Below the pieces are notes generated by a model. It was not told the origin of the DNA, ran no database searches, and was given only the letters and a program-made list of their open reading frames with translations. A stretch of 64,000 bases of DNA from Tubiluchus corallicola (lineage: Eukaryota > Priapulida > Priapulimorpha > Priapulimorphida > Tubiluchidae), in the NCBI GenBank assembly GCA_030141605.1, contig JAQGDQ010000136.1, positions 186,001-250,000 of the forward strand, in the 5' to 3' direction. Below, in pieces: positions 60,987 through 64,000 of this stretch (the stretch's first letter is position 1; each line of letters opens with the position of its first letter). A program made the position numbers and the translations under genes.

Positions 60987-61039
60987 CCAGGTTTACACTG
61001 GTAGGGATCTACAACAAGTACTTGCATTTGAAGCAGTCC
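60987..61039 (-). other. Possible short exon
   Basis: A 53-bp minus-strand stretch between a pyrimidine-rich acceptor (GTGTTTTATTATAG) and a CCTGG|GTAAGT donor is open in one frame and reads GLLQMQVLVVDPYQCKPG. A second GTAAGT lies 10 bases further on. The borders are good, but an open frame of this length is common by chance. Confidence 0.15.
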
Positions 61040-62012
61040 CTATAATAAAACACTTGTAAAAAAACTTGTGGTTTTATAAGCCAAGACAGCTGCCGGTGCT
61101 AAAAAATTTAAAATGCGCAATGTGCTGACGGAACTGTATCTATCGTAACATGTCAATACCCTCCCACTAAAACAGCATTATTGCTAGTATAACACCCTAG
61201 CTTCCATCTTCGCTTACAGTTTTTGGCAATTTTTTTAGTAGCTGATCTCGATTTCTTAGATGATACAGGCCTGTGTCTTTGCTATGTTTTAATTGTCTTC
61301 TACGTGCATGTATAATATTTTGTCATCTTCTTCCCATGCAAGCAACCGCTGGCTCTCCTATAAGAAAGAAGGGTTTCAAATGAAGAACTAGCTGAGCTAT
61401 GCAATAGGTTAAGTCTGTGTGGGTGTAAGACCTAAGCTGGATATCAAAGCTAACGACGGAAAATGTTTTGTCATCCATTTTCTCGCGGTGATTTTGTGAA
61501 AGCTCGAAAAATTTGATTTGCTTGATATTACTGAAAATTTAAAATAACTTGTGCCTGTCGCAAGATGGTTTCTCCATAAGCAATTAGCAGTTGCAGACAA
61601 CCAATAACGTCTCTTGTATTTTGTCAGAAGCATAAATTCGTCCAGTATTTTACTTGTCAGATGCCAAGTTGCCAATGTCAATGACATTAACTTAAATTTT
61701 TAAGGCGTTTTCAAACGTAGCGGTATCATATTAAACCACTTTTAACTGTCAGAACGCCAGACGTGCGCACTTAAATATGCATTTACTGGGGTGTTCTAGG
61801 AATATCATGGGCGGAAAATGAAATGAATCTTTGGTGAGATCTTACTAAAGCTGCTGCTTAAACGGTAACTGCCTGTAACCTCATTAAACTGTCAGACGTG
61901 TGACACTTTAAGTTATATTTGTTATAACCGTTCACATTTTAATGATGTTTCTTTCTTCATTTAACAGGTCTAACAGATGACTATGCACTCATTCTCCTAC
62001 ATTTAGGCGAAG

Positions 62013-62057
62013 TTATATATATATATCAAAGTATAAAAGTATATATATATATATATC
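62013..62057 (+). repeat. (TA)n microsatellite, interrupted
   Basis: Two TA runs separated by about 17 bases. Confidence 0.9.
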
Positions 62058-64000
62058 ATTTTTATTCGTAATCGTAGTAGTACAGTCACATCAAATAAAC
62101 AAACAGAAATATAATGCTTGTTCGTTAGCATGTTAGTGTTAGTATTAGCAATACTTATACTGTAATGTTAGTATTAGAAAAACTAATATAATGCTTATAA
62201 ATAAACAAACAAGATAATAATGCTTGTTAAGTCTTACAATGTCAACATTTGTCATGACATCACTGAGTGTATTAGATTAACGTTAGATTTAAAAGAGTGA
62301 CCTTTCGAAAATTAATTCTTTTCAATTGCACTACACTCAGTTTAAGGTAATAAATAAATGCTGATCTTTACGTGTATAGCAGCGTATTTACTGCCAGCCT
62401 TGCGAATTACGAATCAGATTATAGTAGTACAACCTTAAATCTCAAATGATATTAAATTTTTTTTCAGTCAGGAAACGAGGACTAAGAAGTATTAATAATC
62501 GGTTGCAATTTAACAAATAAATGTTTTCTAAAAAAAGAATAATCAATAACACTCAATATTTATACATTTTATAGTCAAGTATGTTATAAACTTTAAAGTG
62601 TTACATGTGCACATATGGTGTTGTCTATGGCATACACCAGAGATTTTCATGTATGTAATGTTTTATATATCACTTTCTACTTGTTTGCATTGGTATTTTG
62701 TATGTGTTGACCGTGTGCTCTTGTAAATGTGTTTCCACCCAATAAATCATAAATTATTTATCGAGTTTTTAATGGATTCTCAGTTCGATAATTTTTTTAA
62801 TTTTTTGTGTTTTTTAATCTTGATTTTATATAACATTAGGAAATTAACCTAGGTAAAAAAGAAAGTGCTCAGTAAAGAAAGCTTTTGTATATATACTCAT
62901 ATAATAATAACTAATCATCATTAATTACTTGATCTTGACTTTAAGATTATCATTAACTGATAAAACGAACTTAATTAAATTTTTCAGATTTTTTGACAGT
63001 AAATTCTGTCTTTCGTTTGAATAGTTTTTAATCTTGAAAGTGAGGCTATAGACGCATAATCAAGATTTATTCTAGGTTCCAAATTAACAAAGAATTAATC
63101 TAATTGTTGGTAATCTCCTCTTTTTATGAGCTTTGGGAATAGCGAACTGGTTTGTGAGTAGTGAACTATTAGCATTGATTTAAAGTTTGCCTTGATATGT
63201 ATAATTATTATATGATACATGAAGGCTACGCCATTGGGTTGGTAATCGAGTAGCAAGGGGTTCAAAGCCAGATTCACTACGGACTTTCACTCGGTTTTTT
63301 CTTTCGCGGCTTCGAACACTTTATTCTTGAGAGTTCATTTCAAACATACTTGTTTTGAATAATTAAAGGTACCAGTATTTAGCAACGTGAGAATTTCAAA
63401 AGCGGCAACCGGTTTCCACATAAAATATTCAGTAAACAATCGCACGTATCAGCTTTCTACTCTTAACCCGAACGGTTTCTATTTATTTATACGTTCTCTT
63501 ATCTGATTATAAACTTTAGACCCTGATGCCTCGTTAATGCGGTTTTGCACCTCGGGCTTCGCGCTGTGAACTGGTGACTGCTAGTAAATCGTGTGAGAAG
63601 AAAAGTGGAGTGGAAAAAATGTCTGTGACGATAATGACGAGTGAAACTCATGGCAAAGCCGTACACGGAAATACATGATAGGTGATACATGATACAATGT
63701 CAAGTAAGCGCGAACGTCGTACGTAGTGTCATTCATGTTGGGTGATCTTGCGGTACATAGCACGCACAGCGTCTGGCAACTGGCTACGTGGCAGTTTACA
63801 GTGTTATTTTTTTATAATTGAATCAAAGTCAGGATGGGAAATTAGGTTTAAATTGCGAGTCCACTGACGGTAATGACAGATCAACGCCATAAAGAACGAT
63901 GTTAAGATGATCTCTTTTGAATGCTATGTAAAAATGTGTCTGCCTACGAGGGCATTGAACAGCACTTTTTGTAACAGCTTGGTCTATTTACCTTGTTGTG

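Larger units (their letters stand above)
60870..63990 (+). other. Right end of window, no gene recognised
   Basis: AT-rich sequence with a (TA)n tract at 62013-62057 and the weak exon candidate at 61.0 kb. A box B-like GGGGTTCAAAGCC at about 63257 lacks tRNA arms. The minus-strand frame at 61.4-61.7 kb has no recognisable motif. Confidence 0.5.

Noticed and set aside
61409-61687. 92-codon minus-strand frame
   Set aside because: No motif, no splice support; length expected by chance.

Overview
This 64 kb window is AT-rich metazoan genomic DNA, most likely from an invertebrate. The evidence is small phase-compatible exons with GT..AG borders inside kilobase-scale introns, many microsatellites, degenerate dispersed repeats, a decayed BEL/Pao retrotransposon, and two gene families that mark multicellular animals (a large cadherin and a membrane-anchored MACIT-type collagen). 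The species cannot be named from the sequence. The genome is clearly not bacterial: there are no operons, and most open frames longer than 60 codons are chance frames or run through simple repeats.

Region 1 (1-23.2 kb, minus strand) is the 5' part of a cadherin gene. Twelve exons, read by eye from their splice borders, join without a frame break into 442 codons: a signal peptide, three cadherin repeats and part of a fourth. The gene runs off the left edge. The first repeat is unusual: it has a cysteine just after the signal peptide and another 88 residues later, an arrangement I associate with the tip-link protein protocadherin-15/Cad99C. The introns hold three dispersed or tandem repeat families, a nested SINE/LINE-like insertion, a tRNA-like sequence, and a broken BEL/Pao element (about 14.0-16.4 kb) lying antisense to the host gene.

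Region 2 (23.2-38.4 kb) separates the two divergent genes. A (CA)n tract lies about 100 bp upstream of the cadherin start codon. The region also has a possible first coding exon with an N-myristoylation-type start (26.3 kb, plus), two weaker minus-strand exon candidates (35.3 and 36.8 kb), a CT-rich tract enclosed by inverted sub-repeats (29.2-30.6 kb), and a degenerate telomere-like block (35.1 kb). No complete gene can be assembled here.

Region 3 (38.4-64 kb, plus strand) starts with two exons encoding the N-terminus of a type II transmembrane collagen: a cytoplasmic tail, one membrane helix, a coiled-coil-like stalk and a Cys-x-Cys-Pro-Pro-Gly entry into the collagen domain. I find no Gly-X-Y exon downstream, so the next intron probably exceeds 24.6 kb and fills the rest of the window. 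It contains (GAAA)n/(GA)n, (AATACT)n, GGT-rich, CT-rich and (GAT)n tracts, a 175-bp hairpin MITE, and a roughly 3-kb foldback-like structure (57.8-60.9 kb) whose arms are arrays of a 34-bp repeat in opposite orientation.

Both confident genes encode extracellular or cell-surface adhesion proteins and are arranged head to head about 15 kb apart. The sequence gives no evidence that they work together.
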